DNA of 64,000 nt from Novosphingobium chloroacetimidivorans. GTDB lineage: Bacteria; Pseudomonadota; Alphaproteobacteria; Sphingomonadales; Sphingomonadaceae. Below, in pieces: positions 34,241 to 44,044 of this stretch (position 1 is the first letter of the stretch; the number at the start of each line of letters is the position of its first letter). A program made the position numbers and the translations under genes. The notes under the pieces were generated by a model, which saw nothing but the letters and a program-made list of their open reading frames with translations, was not told the DNA's origin and ran no database searches. The DNA lies in contig NZ_JACHLR010000012.1 of NCBI RefSeq assembly GCF_014204535.1, positions 62,001-126,000 of the forward strand, read 5' to 3'.

Positions 34241-34702
34241 TCAGCCGCGCCCGCGGTAGGACGCCACGCCCTGGTCGGGCACCCAAAGTCCGGCAGGGGG
34301 TGCATCGGATTGCCAGAACACGTCGATCGGTATGCCCCCTCGCGGATACCAATAGCCGCCGATGCGCAGCCAGCGGGGGCGCATCTCGTCGAACAGGCGC
34401 TGTCCGATACCGACGGTCACGTCCTCGTGGAAGCCGCTGTGGTTGCGGAACGAGCCGAGGAACAGCTTGAGGCTCTTCGATTCGACGATGGTTTCGCCCG
34501 GTGCGTAATCGATCACCAGGTGCGCGAAGTCGGGCTGGCCCGTGACCGGGCACAGCGAGGTGAACTCCGGCGCCGCGAAGCGCGCCAGGTACAGCGAATT
34601 TCGGCGCGGATTGGGCACGTAGTCGAGTTGCGCCTCTTCGGGCGATGACGGCAGGACGCTGACCTGGCCCAGATGTAGCGGAGAGGCTGGCGGTTCACTC
34701 AT
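34241..34702 (-). CDS. queF: NADPH-dependent 7-cyano-7-deazaguanine reductase
   Basis: A 153-residue unimodular QueF (YkvM type), which reduces preQ0 to preQ1 in queuosine synthesis. The catalytic cysteine is in [14 protein letters not shown]. The QueF-specific [15 protein letters not shown] and the HEDVTV segment with the NADPH-binding glutamate follow. ATG at 34700-34702 is favoured over a longer frame from 34873 that lacks homology. No other queuosine genes are nearby. Confidence 0.95.
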   Translation of the reverse strand: MSEPPASPLHLGQVSVLPSSPEEAQLDYVPNPRRNSLYLARFAAPEFTSLCPVTGQPDFAHLVIDYAPGETIVESKSLKLFLGSFRNHSGFHEDVTVGIGQRLFDEMRPRWLRIGGYWYPRGGIPIDVFWQSDAPPAGLWVPDQGVASYRGRG

Positions 34703-34841
34703 GCATGTGCCAATGCCGCCAACCCGGCCGTGAGGCAACCTGCCGCGCGACATAGCCGGGTTAAGTCGTTGTTCAGTCGCGTCCGGGCAGCCGCCCGGGA
34801 TGGTGGGGAACGCGGCAGGGGACGTTGCCAGGGGACGTTTG

Positions 34842-36077
34842 ATGAGGGCCGCTTTCGGCAGGATCACGCTCAATTCGTCGGCTGCATGGGCCGGCGCGCT
34901 GCTGCTTGCGCATCCGGCCGCGGCACAGGATGCCGGCTCGGTCGAGACCTACCGCCTTCCCGACCCCAACCAGACCCAGGCGCCGCGAGTGCAGGGTCCG
35001 GTCGATCCCGACAATCCATACTCCTCGCCGACACGCACGCCGCAGCCGGAGCGTAGCGCGACGCCGACGCCCTCCCCTGCTCCGGCACCGAGGATCAACC
35101 TGCCGGCGCCCCCGCGCGAGGATGTGCGGGCCACGTCACGTGCCACGCCGACACCGCGCGCGACGACTGCCGCACCGGCACCCGATGAGTCGCCCTCGCC
35201 GGCGCGGTTGCCAAGTTCGGCGGAACCCGCGCCGCGCCCTGTCGTCGACACCCTGCCGTCCTCCAGCCCGGCCCCTGCGGCGACATCGACGGACGATGCA
35301 CCGCTGGTCCTTCCTGCGGCCCCGGTCGAAAGCGCATCGGACCGCACGTGGTGGATCCTCGGCGGCGCCGCAGCGGTCGTGCTTGCAGGCGGGGCGTTCC
35401 TGCTGCTTCGTCGCCGCCGAAGCGCCGCGACGCAAGACATGGAGGAAGCGCCGCCACTCGCCCCGGTCGCCGAGCCGGTCCCCCTGCGTCCGCGGCCTGC
35501 ACCGGCGCCCGTCGCCACGCCGCCTGCCGCTGCGCCACGCAGCGAGCCGACCGTCAGCGAGCCTTTCGCGATCGCGGCCACGTTCAAGCCGCAAGCCATT
35601 CGCCTCTCGCTCGTCTACGCGACATTGCAGTACGAGATCGAGCTCACCAACGCTGGTGCGACGCCGCTGCCGTCGCTGGTGGTACGGGGCGACTTGATGT
35701 CCGCACACGCCTCGATCCCGACTGCGCAGCAGCTCGCACCCTTGCCCGAAGCCCTGGAAGCCAAGCACGAGCTTGCCGCGCTGGCTCCGGGCGAAAGCAC
35801 CACCGTGAAGGGCGAAGTGCGCGTGCCGATCCAGCAGATCCGGCCGCTGGTGAAGGGAAGCGCCAGCTTCCTGGTGCCGCTCGCCCGCTTCTGCCTGGTG
35901 GCGCCTGACCGCACCTTCGTGCGCCGGGTGTTCACGGTGGGGCCGCGCGACGCAGGCAATGGTGCCATCGCCTCCGTGCGGCTCGACGCCGGTCCGCGCA
36001 ACTTGCGCGAGCTGGACGCGCGCGAGATCGAGGCGGCGCGCGGCTTCGTGCTCGACCCGGTGGCGGCCCACGGCTAG
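34842..36077 (+). CDS. Proline-rich membrane-anchored protein, unknown
   Basis: A 411-residue protein with a signal peptide (cleavage near AHPAAAQ), a ~130-residue Pro/Thr/Ala-rich low-complexity region, one transmembrane helix (about 170-190, [20 protein letters not shown]) followed by RRRR, another Pro-rich stretch, and a carboxy-terminal beta-rich domain from about 245 ([17 protein letters not shown]). The positive-inside rule puts that domain in the cytoplasm. The ATG at 34842 has AGGGGA ahead. No family is recognised. It is followed closely by metC. Confidence 0.65.
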   Translation: MRAAFGRITLNSSAAWAGALLLAHPAAAQDAGSVETYRLPDPNQTQAPRVQGPVDPDNPYSSPTRTPQPERSATPTPSPAPAPRINLPAPPREDVRATSRATPTPRATTAAPAPDESPSPARLPSSAEPAPRPVVDTLPSSSPAPAATSTDDAPLVLPAAPVESASDRTWWILGGAAAVVLAGGAFLLLRRRRSAATQDMEEAPPLAPVAEPVPLRPRPAPAPVATPPAAAPRSEPTVSEPFAIAATFKPQAIRLSLVYATLQYEIELTNAGATPLPSLVVRGDLMSAHASIPTAQQLAPLPEALEAKHELAALAPGESTTVKGEVRVPIQQIRPLVKGSASFLVPLARFCLVAPDRTFVRRVFTVGPRDAGNGAIASVRLDAGPRNLRELDAREIEAARGFVLDPVAAHG

Positions 36078-36108
36078 GCTTGCGCGAGCCCAGCATTCAG
36101 GAGTTTGC

Positions 36109-37344
36109 GTGTTGAAAGACAAGGCCGATGCGCCTGAGCGACCGCTCGGCCCCTCAACCCGGCCCGCAACCCGACTGGTGAACGCAGGCCGCCGCGCCGA
36201 GTGGACCGGCGCCGTGGTCAACCCTCCGGTCTGGCGCGCCAGCACCCACTTGTACGCGAACACCGCCGCGCTGGCCGAAGGGGTGCGCGGCAATGCCGAC
36301 GGTCGGTTCTTCTACGGACGCCGCGGTGCGCCGACGCAGTGGGCGCTGGCCGACGCCCTGACCTCGCTGGAGAACGGTGCGGCCGGAACGGTGCTCTACC
36401 CGTCCGGCGTCGCGGCGATCGCAGGCGTCCTGCTCACTCTGCTGCGGCCTGGCGACGTGCTGCTGATGACCGACAACGCCTACGATCCCAGCCGATCCAT
36501 GGGCCGGGGCTTGCTGGCCGACTTCGGCGTCGAGACCCGCTTCTTCGACCCGCTGGATCTCGACGCCTACCAAGCCGCGTTCTGCGAGCGGACGCGCGCG
36601 GTCATGCTGGAGGCGCCCGGAAGCCTGACGATGGAGGTCTGCGACGTTCCCGCCCTCGCCCGGATCGCGCGCGAACATGGCGCTGTGTCGGTGCTGGACA
36701 ACACCTGGGCCGGGCCGACCGGCTTCGATGCGCTGGGGCATGGCGTGGACGTGACGGTGATGGCGCTCACCAAGCATGTCGGCGGCCACTCCGACGTGAT
36801 GATGGGCAGCGCCAGCGCCGGCCCTGAACTCTACAAACGCCTCCGCCTGCGCGCGCAGAACCTGGGCCATGTGGTTTCGCCGGACGATGCGGCGCTGGCA
36901 CTGCGCGGCCTGCGGACGCTTTCGCTGCGCCTGGATCAGGAGACGCGCAGTGCGCTCACGATCGCGCAGTGGCTTGCCGACCAGCCGCAAGTCGCGCGGG
37001 TCCTGTGCCCGATGCTGCCGGGCTCGCCGGGTCATGCGCTTTGGCAGCGCGATTTCACCGGCGGCTGCGGTCTGTTCAGCTTCGTGCTGCGCGGCGGCGA
37101 TGCCGCGCGACGCAATCGGCTGATCGACGCGCTGGCCTTGTTCGGCATCGGCTATTCGTGGGGCGGCTTCGAGAGCCTGGCAGTCCCGCTCGATCCGGCC
37201 CCACTGCGCAGCGTCATGGCCTGGCCCATGCGCGACGGGGAGCCGGAAGATCGCTTCGGAGTGCGGCTGTCGATCGGGTTGGAAGACAGCGGGGACCTGA
37301 TTGCCGATCTGGCGCAAGCCTTCGCGGCGATGGATCGGGATTGA
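36109..37344 (+). CDS. metC: Cystathionine beta-lyase
   Basis: A 411-residue PLP-dependent enzyme of the Cys/Met metabolism family, converting cystathionine to homocysteine, pyruvate and ammonia. The PLP lysine lies in VTVMALTKHVGGHSDVMMG and the upstream VLDNTWAGPTGFDAL binds the cofactor. The GTG at 36109 with AGGAG five bases ahead is the likely start. Distinguishing MetC from related gamma-lyases by sequence alone is not absolute. Confidence 0.88.
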   Translation: MLKDKADAPERPLGPSTRPATRLVNAGRRAEWTGAVVNPPVWRASTHLYANTAALAEGVRGNADGRFFYGRRGAPTQWALADALTSLENGAAGTVLYPSGVAAIAGVLLTLLRPGDVLLMTDNAYDPSRSMGRGLLADFGVETRFFDPLDLDAYQAAFCERTRAVMLEAPGSLTMEVCDVPALARIAREHGAVSVLDNTWAGPTGFDALGHGVDVTVMALTKHVGGHSDVMMGSASAGPELYKRLRLRAQNLGHVVSPDDAALALRGLRTLSLRLDQETRSALTIAQWLADQPQVARVLCPMLPGSPGHALWQRDFTGGCGLFSFVLRGGDAARRNRLIDALALFGIGYSWGGFESLAVPLDPAPLRSVMAWPMRDGEPEDRFGVRLSIGLEDSGDLIADLAQAFAAMDRD

Positions 37345-37383
37345 GGGGCGGGGGTCGACGCCCTCGTCCGCATCAACGCCCTC

Positions 37384-37463
37384 ATCATTGCGAGGACCGC
37401 AGGTCCGCGGCAATCCACGGCGGCGCTATGTCGCTCTGGATTGCTTCGCTTCGCTCGCAATGA
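37384..37463. repeat. Palindromic repeat pair (TCATTGCGAGG type)
   Basis: TCATTGCGAGGACCGCAGGT (from 37384) and its imperfect inverted copy ending CTTCGCTCGCAATGA (37463) flank about 20 nt. This repeat type is common between genes in sphingomonads and caulobacters. Confidence 0.7.
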
Positions 37464-37503
37464 CGAAGGCCTGAGCGTGCAGGGCGACCGGGCGAGGCAC
37501 GGT

Positions 37504-37574
37504 TCCCCTCTCCCCGGACGGGGAGAGGATACGAAGGCTTGCAAGCCTGCTTGCTAGCCGAAGTTGGAGAGGGG
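37504..37574. repeat. Palindromic repeat (CCCTCTCCCCGG type)
   Basis: CCCCTCTCCCCGGACGGGGA at the left and TTGGAGAGGGG at the right form an outer inverted repeat with internal hairpins (AAGGCTTGCAAGCCT). A diverged copy lies at 52098-52170. Confidence 0.65.
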
Positions 37575-37626
37575 TCTGTGCCCTCTCGTCCGAAGCCCTG
37601 TCAGGGGACGAGGGCGGCCTGCCAAC

Positions 37627-38160
37627 CTAGCCCCGCCACTCCCGCCGTTCTTCGCCTTGCCGCAGGACTTCGTAGGCGACCTGGTACGACTGGAACGCCT
37701 TGGCCGCCTCCGGATCGCCCGGGCGCACGTCCGGGTGCACTTCCTTGGCCTTCGCACGCCAGGCCTTCTTCACCGCATCGAAGTCCGCATCCGGATCGAG
37801 CCCCAGGACTTCGAGCGCCCGCATCTCGTCGCGGCTGCGGGTGCCGTCGCCCGAACCGGCCCAGCCATAATGCGCCGCTTCCTTGTAGCCGCCGCTCTCG
37901 GCTCGCTCCTGGCTCTCGCGCTGCTCGGCCTCTTCCTTGTCGAGGCCGGCGAAGTAGTCCCAGCCGGCGTTGTACTCGGCCGCATGCTTTTGGCAGAAGT
38001 ACCAGCGATCCGGGCTGTTGGGCGACTTGGGCGCCGGGCAGTCGCCCGCTTCCGTGCAGCCGTGGCGGTCGCAAAGGCGGATGTGCGCGGCCTCGCGGCC
38101 CGCTTCATAGCCGCGCCAACGCGGAAAACCCCAGTCGTTGGATCGGCGCGCCTTGCTCAT
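37627..38160 (-). CDS. J-domain protein
   Basis: A 177-residue protein. The carboxy-terminal ~60 residues are a J domain: RALEVLGLDPDADFDAVKKA, the KEVHPDVRPGD loop with the essential HPD that stimulates DnaK, and the final AFQSYQVAYEVLRQG helix. The amino-terminal part has four cysteines (LCDRHGC, DCPAP and WYFCQKH) that may bind zinc. It follows pal on the same strand. The client is unknown. Confidence 0.88.
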   Translation of the reverse strand: MSKARRSNDWGFPRWRGYEAGREAAHIRLCDRHGCTEAGDCPAPKSPNSPDRWYFCQKHAAEYNAGWDYFAGLDKEEAEQRESQERAESGGYKEAAHYGWAGSGDGTRSRDEMRALEVLGLDPDADFDAVKKAWRAKAKEVHPDVRPGDPEAAKAFQSYQVAYEVLRQGEERREWRG

Positions 38161-38224
38161 CGACCCGCGATAAGCTGCGACTCGTCGACGACGCAAGACT
38201 TGTTGTCAGCGCGACGATCCCTAT

Positions 38225-38253
38225 GGGGACGGGCGCCGAAACGCCCGTTCCCC
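38225..38253 (-). terminator. Hairpin after pal
   Basis: GGGGACGGGCG and CGCCCGTTCCCC pair over eleven bases with one bulge and a six-base loop, 10 bp past the pal stop. No T-run follows on the minus strand, so it may stabilise the pal transcript end or attenuate read-through into the J-domain gene. Confidence 0.4.
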
Positions 38254-38262
38254 CTTCAGACA

Positions 38263-38778
38263 TCAGTCGATGGTGACGGTCACCGCACGGCGGTTCTGCG
38301 CCCACGCCTGCTGGTCCGATCCGAGAGCGACCGGGCGCTCCTTGCCGTAACTGACGGTCGAGAGGCGGCTGGGATCGACGCCCAGGCTGACGAGGTAGTT
38401 CTTGGCCGCGTTGGCGCGACGCTCGCCCAGCGCGATGTTGTATTCGCGGGTGCCGCGCTCGTCCGAATGGCCTTCCACCGTCGCGCGCTTCGCCGGGTAG
38501 CGGGCCAGCCACTGCGCCTGCTTGGCGAGCGCGGCCTGGTCGCCTGAGTCGATGTCGTAGCGGTCGGTATCGAAGTAGATCGTGTCCTGGCCAGCCATGA
38601 TCTGCACGAAGTCGGCCTGGCTGCCGGGCACGGCCGCGCCAAGCTGGCCGGTGTCGGTGGAACTGGTCGGCGCACCGGGCTCGGGCGGCAGTTCCTTGGG
38701 CGGCTTGGTCTTGCAGGCCGAGATCGCGAGCGCGCCGGACAGAAGCAGGAGTGTTCCGAGCTTTACGGGTGCAGGCAT
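38263..38778 (-). CDS. pal: Peptidoglycan-associated lipoprotein Pal
   Basis: A 171-residue outer-membrane lipoprotein linking the membrane to peptidoglycan in the Tol-Pal system, needed for constriction at division. The lipobox ALAISAC puts the lipidated cysteine at about residue 22. The OmpA-like domain shows IYFDTDRYDID and the peptidoglycan-binding VEGHSDERGTREYNIALGERRANA. It lies 101 bp after tolB in the tol cluster. Confidence 0.96.
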   Translation of the reverse strand: MPAPVKLGTLLLLSGALAISACKTKPPKELPPEPGAPTSSTDTGQLGAAVPGSQADFVQIMAGQDTIYFDTDRYDIDSGDQAALAKQAQWLARYPAKRATVEGHSDERGTREYNIALGERRANAAKNYLVSLGVDPSRLSTVSYGKERPVALGSDQQAWAQNRRAVTVTID

Positions 38779-38879
38779 GAGCGTGTCTCCTCTGGAGCCA
38801 TCGGAATGGCTGGATTGCGCGGGGTTGTTCCGGGCGCGATGCTATCAGGCCCGGACCACGCTGTATCGCGTGTTGATGG

Positions 38880-40295
38880 TTACGGTCGGATCGGGCCCCA
38901 GGCGGGGTCCGAGGCGCCGACCGGTGTGGGCAGGCGCCGCTCGTTGCGGCCCGTCAGGTCGACCTGCCAGATCGAAGCCTGGCCGCTGCCCTTGGCGGTG
39001 CGGAAGAACTGGATGATGCGCCCGTTCGGCGACCAGGTCGGCGCCTCGTCCTGCCAGGAATTGGTCAGGTGGCGCATGCCGCCGCCGTTCGGGTTCATCA
39101 CCGCGACGCGCAAGTCGCCGGCGATGTGGGTGAAGGCGATCTGGTCGCCGCGCGGGCTCCACTCGGGCGTGGCCGCGCGACCGCCGAAGAAGCTGATGCG
39201 CCGCTGGCCCGTGCCGTCCGCGTTCATCACGTAGACCTGCTGGCTGCCGGACTGGTCGCTCTCGTAGACGATCTTGCTGCCGTCGGGCGAGTAGCTGCCG
39301 CCGATGTTGATGCCGGGGCCATTGGTCAGCTTTTGCGGAGTGCCGCCACCCGCCGCGGAAATGCGGTAGATGTCGGTCGTGCCGCCCCGGGCCATCGAAT
39401 AGAGCACCCACTTGCCGTCGGGCGACCAGCGCGGCGCCAGCGTCGGGTTGCCGGTGCGCGCGATCAGGGTCTGGCGATCGGTCGCGAGGTCGTACGAATA
39501 GATGCTCGGCTGGCCGTTCAGGTACGAGAGGTAGAGGATCTTGGAGTAATCGGGCGAATAGCGCGGCGTCAGCGCCATCGCCTGGCCGCTGGTGAGATAG
39601 CGGTGGTTGGCGCCGTCCGAATCCATGATCGCCAGCCGCTTCATGCGGCGGCCCTTTGGTCCGGTCTCGGCGATGTAGGCGATCTTGGAATCGAAGAACG
39701 GGCTCTCGCCCGACAGGCGCGAATAGATTAGGTCGGAGCACTTGTGCGCCGCGCGCCGCCAATCGGAGGCGGCGAACTGCCAACCGCCCTTGATCAGCTG
39801 GCGCGTCAGGCTGATGTCGTAGAGGTAGCAGCCGACCGTCAGCTGGCCATCGGCTCCCGCCTTGACGTAGCCCTGCACCAGCATGTCGGCACCGCGTCCG
39901 GACCAGCTGGCATAGTCGGGCATCTGCACTTGCGGCAGCGTCGGCTGTGGCAGGCCGGCGGGACCGGTCGGCTTGAACAGGCCGTTGTTCTTGAGGTCGG
40001 AGGCGATGACCTGGCTGATCGCCTGCCCCAGCTGCGCGGTAGAGCCGGCATTGGTCTGCGTCGGCACGTCGCGATCGGTGGCGAAGGTGGTGATGGCGAT
40101 GCCAAGGTCCTGCCACTCGTTCTCGTCCGAGACGCTGCCGGTGAGGCCGCCGTCATCGCCCTCTACAGCACCTTGCGCGGTCGGCTGCGGAGCGGGGGTG
40201 CCGGTAACCGGCGCATCCTGCGCGGCGAGCGGCGCTCCAGCGAGCGCGAGCATCAGCGCCAGGGTGAATCGGGGCGTCGTAAAGCACTTGGTCAT
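38880..40295 (-). CDS. tolB: Tol-Pal system protein TolB
   Basis: A 471-residue periplasmic protein. The signal peptide ends near APLAAQD, followed by an acidic linker, the alpha/beta domain (ITTFATDRDVPT... to ~180) and a six-bladed beta-propeller whose blades repeat the SPDGxxI/W pattern (for example PRWSPDGKWVLYSM, GSYSPDGSKIVYES). It binds Pal and TolA. The ATG overlaps the tolA stop by four bases. Confidence 0.96.
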   Translation of the reverse strand: MTKCFTTPRFTLALMLALAGAPLAAQDAPVTGTPAPQPTAQGAVEGDDGGLTGSVSDENEWQDLGIAITTFATDRDVPTQTNAGSTAQLGQAISQVIASDLKNNGLFKPTGPAGLPQPTLPQVQMPDYASWSGRGADMLVQGYVKAGADGQLTVGCYLYDISLTRQLIKGGWQFAASDWRRAAHKCSDLIYSRLSGESPFFDSKIAYIAETGPKGRRMKRLAIMDSDGANHRYLTSGQAMALTPRYSPDYSKILYLSYLNGQPSIYSYDLATDRQTLIARTGNPTLAPRWSPDGKWVLYSMARGGTTDIYRISAAGGGTPQKLTNGPGINIGGSYSPDGSKIVYESDQSGSQQVYVMNADGTGQRRISFFGGRAATPEWSPRGDQIAFTHIAGDLRVAVMNPNGGGMRHLTNSWQDEAPTWSPNGRIIQFFRTAKGSGQASIWQVDLTGRNERRLPTPVGASDPAWGPIRP

Positions 40296-41392
40296 TGCGA
40301 GAGCCTCTTGTCGAAACGGAATGCCGACACGCGCTTCCACGCGTCGTAGTATTGTTCGGGCAGATCGAACGGCGCCGCCAGCCGGACGGCGCGTATCGCC
40401 TGCTCGGCATGGCGATCGGCCTGGGCGCGATTGTTCGCGTTGATGCCCTGTTGGCGCACCACTGTCGGCGTTCCCGCCAGCGTGCCATCGCGATTGAGAT
40501 TGAACGACAGGATCGTCACCAGTTCCTCGGCATCCAGACCTTGCGGCGCCGACCACTTGGGCTTCAGCTGACGCGAGATCGCGCTGGCGAGCGCCGACTT
40601 CACCGCTGGACCGATCGCCGCGGCGGGCGCCGCCGTGCTCGCGCGGTTGTTCGCGGTGGCGCCGCTGACGCCGGCCAGGAAGTCCGAGCCGATGCGGCTG
40701 CCACCCGCAGGCGCGTTGGTCTTGGTGGGCGTCTTGGCTGGCGGTCCCTTGGCGGTCCCGGTCTTGCCGGTGGTTTTTGCGGGAGCGGACTTCGCAGGCG
40801 CGGACTTCGCAGGTTGAGACTTGGCCGGGGCAGACTTGGTCGGTGACGATTTGGCCGGTGACGTCTTGGCCGGCGGCTTCGGTGCTGGCTTGGCCGCAGG
40901 TGCCTTTGGTGCGGGCTTGGCGGGCGCGGGTCGAGCCGTCTCGCGCGGCTTGGGAGCCGGACGCTCGGGCGCGGGACGCGTGGGCTTGGGCACGGGGCGC
41001 GGCGCCGGCCGCTCTACCTTCGGAGTGGGGCGCGGACGCGGCGGTACCGGATCGGGCTTCGCCACCGGTTTGGGCGGTGTCGGCTTGGGCGGAGGCGGCG
41101 CAGGCTCGGGCGGGGCCAACTCTGCCTCAGGCTCGCTTTCGGCCGCCTCTGCTTGCTCCTGCGGCTGCGGCTCGCCCAGTGTCGGTGCGATCGGCGGCGC
41201 GGCCTGGCTGTTGGGCTGCGGCGAGGTGCTGGAGAGGCCGACCTCGTCGCTGATCGTCACCTCGATGCGCTCGGGCGGCTTCACCACCGGCGCGGAGTGC
41301 GGGCGCAGCAATAGTATCGCGACCAGCGCGGCATGCGCGGCGATCGCGATCCCGAGACCGAGGCCTTCCTCCTTGCGCAATGCCAAAGCCAT
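40292..41392 (-). CDS. tolA: TolA-like protein of the Tol-Pal system
   Basis: A 366-residue protein with one amino-terminal transmembrane helix (about 11-30, GLGIAIAAHAALVAILLLRP) and a long Pro/Ala/Lys-rich spacer (about 75-225) with repeated PAKS/APAK units. A carboxy-terminal domain from about 265 (PAVKSALASAISRQLKPKWS...) resembles TolA/TonB domain III. Position between tolR and tolB decides for TolA over a TonB transducer. It transmits proton-motive force from TolQR to the outer membrane. Confidence 0.93.
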   Translation of the reverse strand: MALALRKEEGLGLGIAIAAHAALVAILLLRPHSAPVVKPPERIEVTISDEVGLSSTSPQPNSQAAPPIAPTLGEPQPQEQAEAAESEPEAELAPPEPAPPPPKPTPPKPVAKPDPVPPRPRPTPKVERPAPRPVPKPTRPAPERPAPKPRETARPAPAKPAPKAPAAKPAPKPPAKTSPAKSSPTKSAPAKSQPAKSAPAKSAPAKTTGKTGTAKGPPAKTPTKTNAPAGGSRIGSDFLAGVSGATANNRASTAAPAAAIGPAVKSALASAISRQLKPKWSAPQGLDAEELVTILSFNLNRDGTLAGTPTVVRQQGINANNRAQADRHAEQAIRAVRLAAPFDLPEQYYDAWKRVSAFRFDKRLSQ

Positions 41393-41409
41393 TGTCCGTC
41401 CGGCTACCT

Positions 41410-41865
<456 letters not shown>

Positions 41866-41866
41866 G

Positions 41867-42577
41867 TCAGCGCTGCTCCAGCTGCAGCGTCAGCGCGGCG
41901 TGGAGCTTGTCGGCGAAGCGCTGCAGCCGCGCCTCGAACCCGTTCACGCGGTGCGAGAAGCGGTTGTAGGCGATGACCGCAGGGATCGCGGCGAAAAGGC
42001 CGATCGCAGTGGCGAACAGCGCCTCCGAGATGCCGGGGGCGACGACGGCCAGCGAAGAGTTCTGCTGCTGGCCGATCTGGAAGAAGCTGTTCATGATGCC
42101 CCACACCGTCCCGAACAGGCCGACGAACGGCGCGACCGAGCCGACAGTGGCCAGGAAGTTCAGCCGGTTGGACAGCTTGTCCGATTCCTCGCCCACGGAC
42201 GAGTTCATCGCCAACGCCACGCGCTGGCGGGCGCCTTCGGGATCGACGTGCCCGGCGGCATTGCGCTTGTACTCGGCAAGACCCGCACCCGCGACCTTGC
42301 CGATCGGCACTTCGCCGCGGCGGCGCTCACGCTGGAACGCGTCGAAGTTCTCGGCTTCCCAGAAGTCGCGCTCGTAGCCGTCGCACTGGCGATTGACCCG
42401 GCCCATGCGCAGCAGGAACGAGACGATGATCGTCCAGGTCCACACGCTCGCCAGGATCAGCCCGACCATGACGACCTGCACGACGATGTCGGCATCGAGG
42501 AACAACTTGACGGGGTTGAGCCGGGTCGGCGCACCGGCTGCGGCCTCGGCGGCGGCCATGAGCAGATCGAACGTCAT
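41867..42577 (-). CDS. tolQ: Tol-Pal system protein TolQ
   Basis: A 236-residue MotA/TolQ/ExbB-family proton-channel subunit with three transmembrane helices (about 26-55, 135-160, 175-200). The conserved NFLATVGSVAPFVGLFGTVWGIM and GISEALFATAIGLFAAIPAV lie in the last two. The start is ATG 42575-42577 with GGAAGGAC upstream, overlapping the ybgC stop by four bases. Confidence 0.96.
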   Translation of the reverse strand: MTFDLLMAAAEAAAGAPTRLNPVKLFLDADIVVQVVMVGLILASVWTWTIIVSFLLRMGRVNRQCDGYERDFWEAENFDAFQRERRRGEVPIGKVAGAGLAEYKRNAAGHVDPEGARQRVALAMNSSVGEESDKLSNRLNFLATVGSVAPFVGLFGTVWGIMNSFFQIGQQQNSSLAVVAPGISEALFATAIGLFAAIPAVIAYNRFSHRVNGFEARLQRFADKLHAALTLQLEQR

Positions 42578-43035
42578 TCTTGTCCTTCCGGAATTGAAAC
42601 GAACGAAGCGAAGGCACGCTGCCATGCTTCCGGTTGGCGCCGCGGGCGCCCGTCAGGGCCGATGAAGCCGACGCGCACCGTGGCCTCGGTCAGCCTGGTA
42701 TCGCCTCGCCAGGCGCTCTGGCGCAAGGTGCAACTGGCACGCCCGACCTGATCGGCGCGGGTTTCGATGTGGATGGCATCGCCCAGCCGCGCGGGCAGCA
42801 GATAGCGAAGCGAGACTTCGGCGACGGTATAGAGCCCCTCGCCCGCGTCCAGCGCCTGGGCCTGGTCGATGCCGAGCAGGTCAAGCAGGTCCGAGCGCGC
42901 CCGCTCGAACCAGCGCAGATAGTTGGCGTGATAGACCACCCCGCCCGCGTCGGTATCCTCGTAGTAGACGCGCAAGGCGTAGCGATGGACCGGGCCATCC
43001 AGCATGCCACTATAAGGAGAGGGAAAGGCCGTCAT
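42574..43035 (-). CDS. ybgC: Tol-Pal-associated acyl-CoA thioesterase YbgC
   Basis: A 153-residue hotdog-fold thioesterase. The catalytic region is YYEDTDAGGVVYHANYLRWFERAR with the active-site aspartate in TDAGG. It heads the tol operon as in many Gram-negatives, possibly linking acyl-CoA or phospholipid turnover to envelope constriction. Confidence 0.94.
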   Translation of the reverse strand: MTAFPSPYSGMLDGPVHRYALRVYYEDTDAGGVVYHANYLRWFERARSDLLDLLGIDQAQALDAGEGLYTVAEVSLRYLLPARLGDAIHIETRADQVGRASCTLRQSAWRGDTRLTEATVRVGFIGPDGRPRRQPEAWQRAFASFVSIPEGQE

Positions 43036-43147
43036 TCGCGCGAGTCCTTAACCATCCCCCGCGCCGGTGCAAAGCCGCGCTGCGCACTTCATGGCGTACA
43101 AGCGCTAGTCAGCCCTTCCTGAACGGTGGTTAAACGGCGAGGAATGC

Positions 43148-43256
43148 GTCGTCCCGGACTTGATCCGGGACCGTTTTCGGCATGTCGCGAGCTTGCGGGG
43201 ATGTGCAGCGCAGTTCGTCACTGGCAGAGGCGGTCCCGGGTCGAGCCCGGGACGAC
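43148..43256. repeat. Palindromic repeat pair (GTCCCGGACTTGATCCGGGAC type)
   Basis: CGTCGTCCCGGACTTGATCC (from 43148) and the inverted copy ending CGAGCCCGGGACGAC (43256) flank ~55 bp. It lies between the ends of ybgC's upstream region and the HIT gene. A related, diverged pair occurs at 49351-49437. Confidence 0.75.
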
Positions 43257-43263
43257 ACTGCCT

Positions 43264-43641
43264 TCAATCGCAGATCATGTGGAAGAACTGCCGCCCACCG
43301 AAGATGTGCACGTGCAGGTGCGGCACTTCCTGGTGCCCATGCCCGCCCATGTTGACCATCAGGCGATAGCCGGGCGTGTCCAGCTCCAGTTGCCGCGTCA
43401 CCGCGCCGACCGCGCGCATGAATCCGGCGATCTCGCCGTCGCTGGCCCTGGCGGTGAAGTCGTCCCACGAGACATACGCCGCCTTGGGGATCACCAGCAC
43501 GTGGACCGGCGCCTGCGGGCGGATGTCGTGAAACGCCAGGGCATGCTCGTCCTCGTAGACCTTGTTGCACGGCAGCTCGCCGCGCAGGATCTTCGCGAAG
43601 ATGTTCTGCTCGTCGTAGGGCAGCTTGGGGTCGATCGGCAT
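43264..43641 (-). CDS. HIT-family nucleotide-binding protein
   Basis: A 125-residue histidine-triad protein. The catalytic HLHVHIFGG motif is near residue 108, with the upstream FHDIRPQAPVHVLVIPK typical of the HinT branch, which hydrolyses nucleoside phosphoramidates and AMP-lysine type compounds. It follows hisE on the same strand by 27 bp. Confidence 0.92.
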   Translation of the reverse strand: MPIDPKLPYDEQNIFAKILRGELPCNKVYEDEHALAFHDIRPQAPVHVLVIPKAAYVSWDDFTARASDGEIAGFMRAVGAVTRQLELDTPGYRLMVNMGGHGHQEVPHLHVHIFGGRQFFHMICD

Positions 43642-43668
43642 GGGGCAAGCTCCTTCAGGACGCCAAGG

Positions 43669-43992
43669 TCAGGACGGGCGCGAGGCTTTCTCGGCGATCC
43701 CGGACATGCCTTCGCGGCGGTCGAGTTCGGCCAGGACCTCGGCGAGCGGCACATCGCGCGCGGATAGCAGGATGACGAGGTGGAACAGCAGGTCCGCCGC
43801 TTCGCCCACCAGAGCCGAGCGATCCTCCGCCAGTGCGGCGATGACCGTCTCGGTCGCCTCCTCGCCCAGCTTCTGCGCGATCTTGTTGAGGCCGCGGGCG
43901 TTCAACTTGGCGACATAGCTGCTGGCGGGATCGGCATCGCGGCGCGACAGCACGGTCGCTTCGAGGCGGGCGAGAGTATCGGTCTGGGCCAT
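43669..43992 (-). CDS. hisE: Phosphoribosyl-ATP pyrophosphohydrolase
   Basis: A 107-residue enzyme of histidine synthesis, second step. It shows the all-alpha NTP pyrophosphatase motifs KLGEEATETVIAA and EAADLLFHLVILL, whose acidic residues bind Mg. It is monofunctional, not fused to HisI. Confidence 0.95.
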   Translation of the reverse strand: MAQTDTLARLEATVLSRRDADPASSYVAKLNARGLNKIAQKLGEEATETVIAALAEDRSALVGEAADLLFHLVILLSARDVPLAEVLAELDRREGMSGIAEKASRPS

Positions 43993-44044
43993 CGCCGCGC
44001 CTCATGCGGCGCGCGGCCCAATGGGTCAAGCGGGGGTCTGCCGA

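Noticed and set aside
34241..36077. Ribosome binding site and fusion between queF and the Pro-rich gene
   Set aside because: They are divergent with separate starts; the long frame from 34873 into queF lacks homology.
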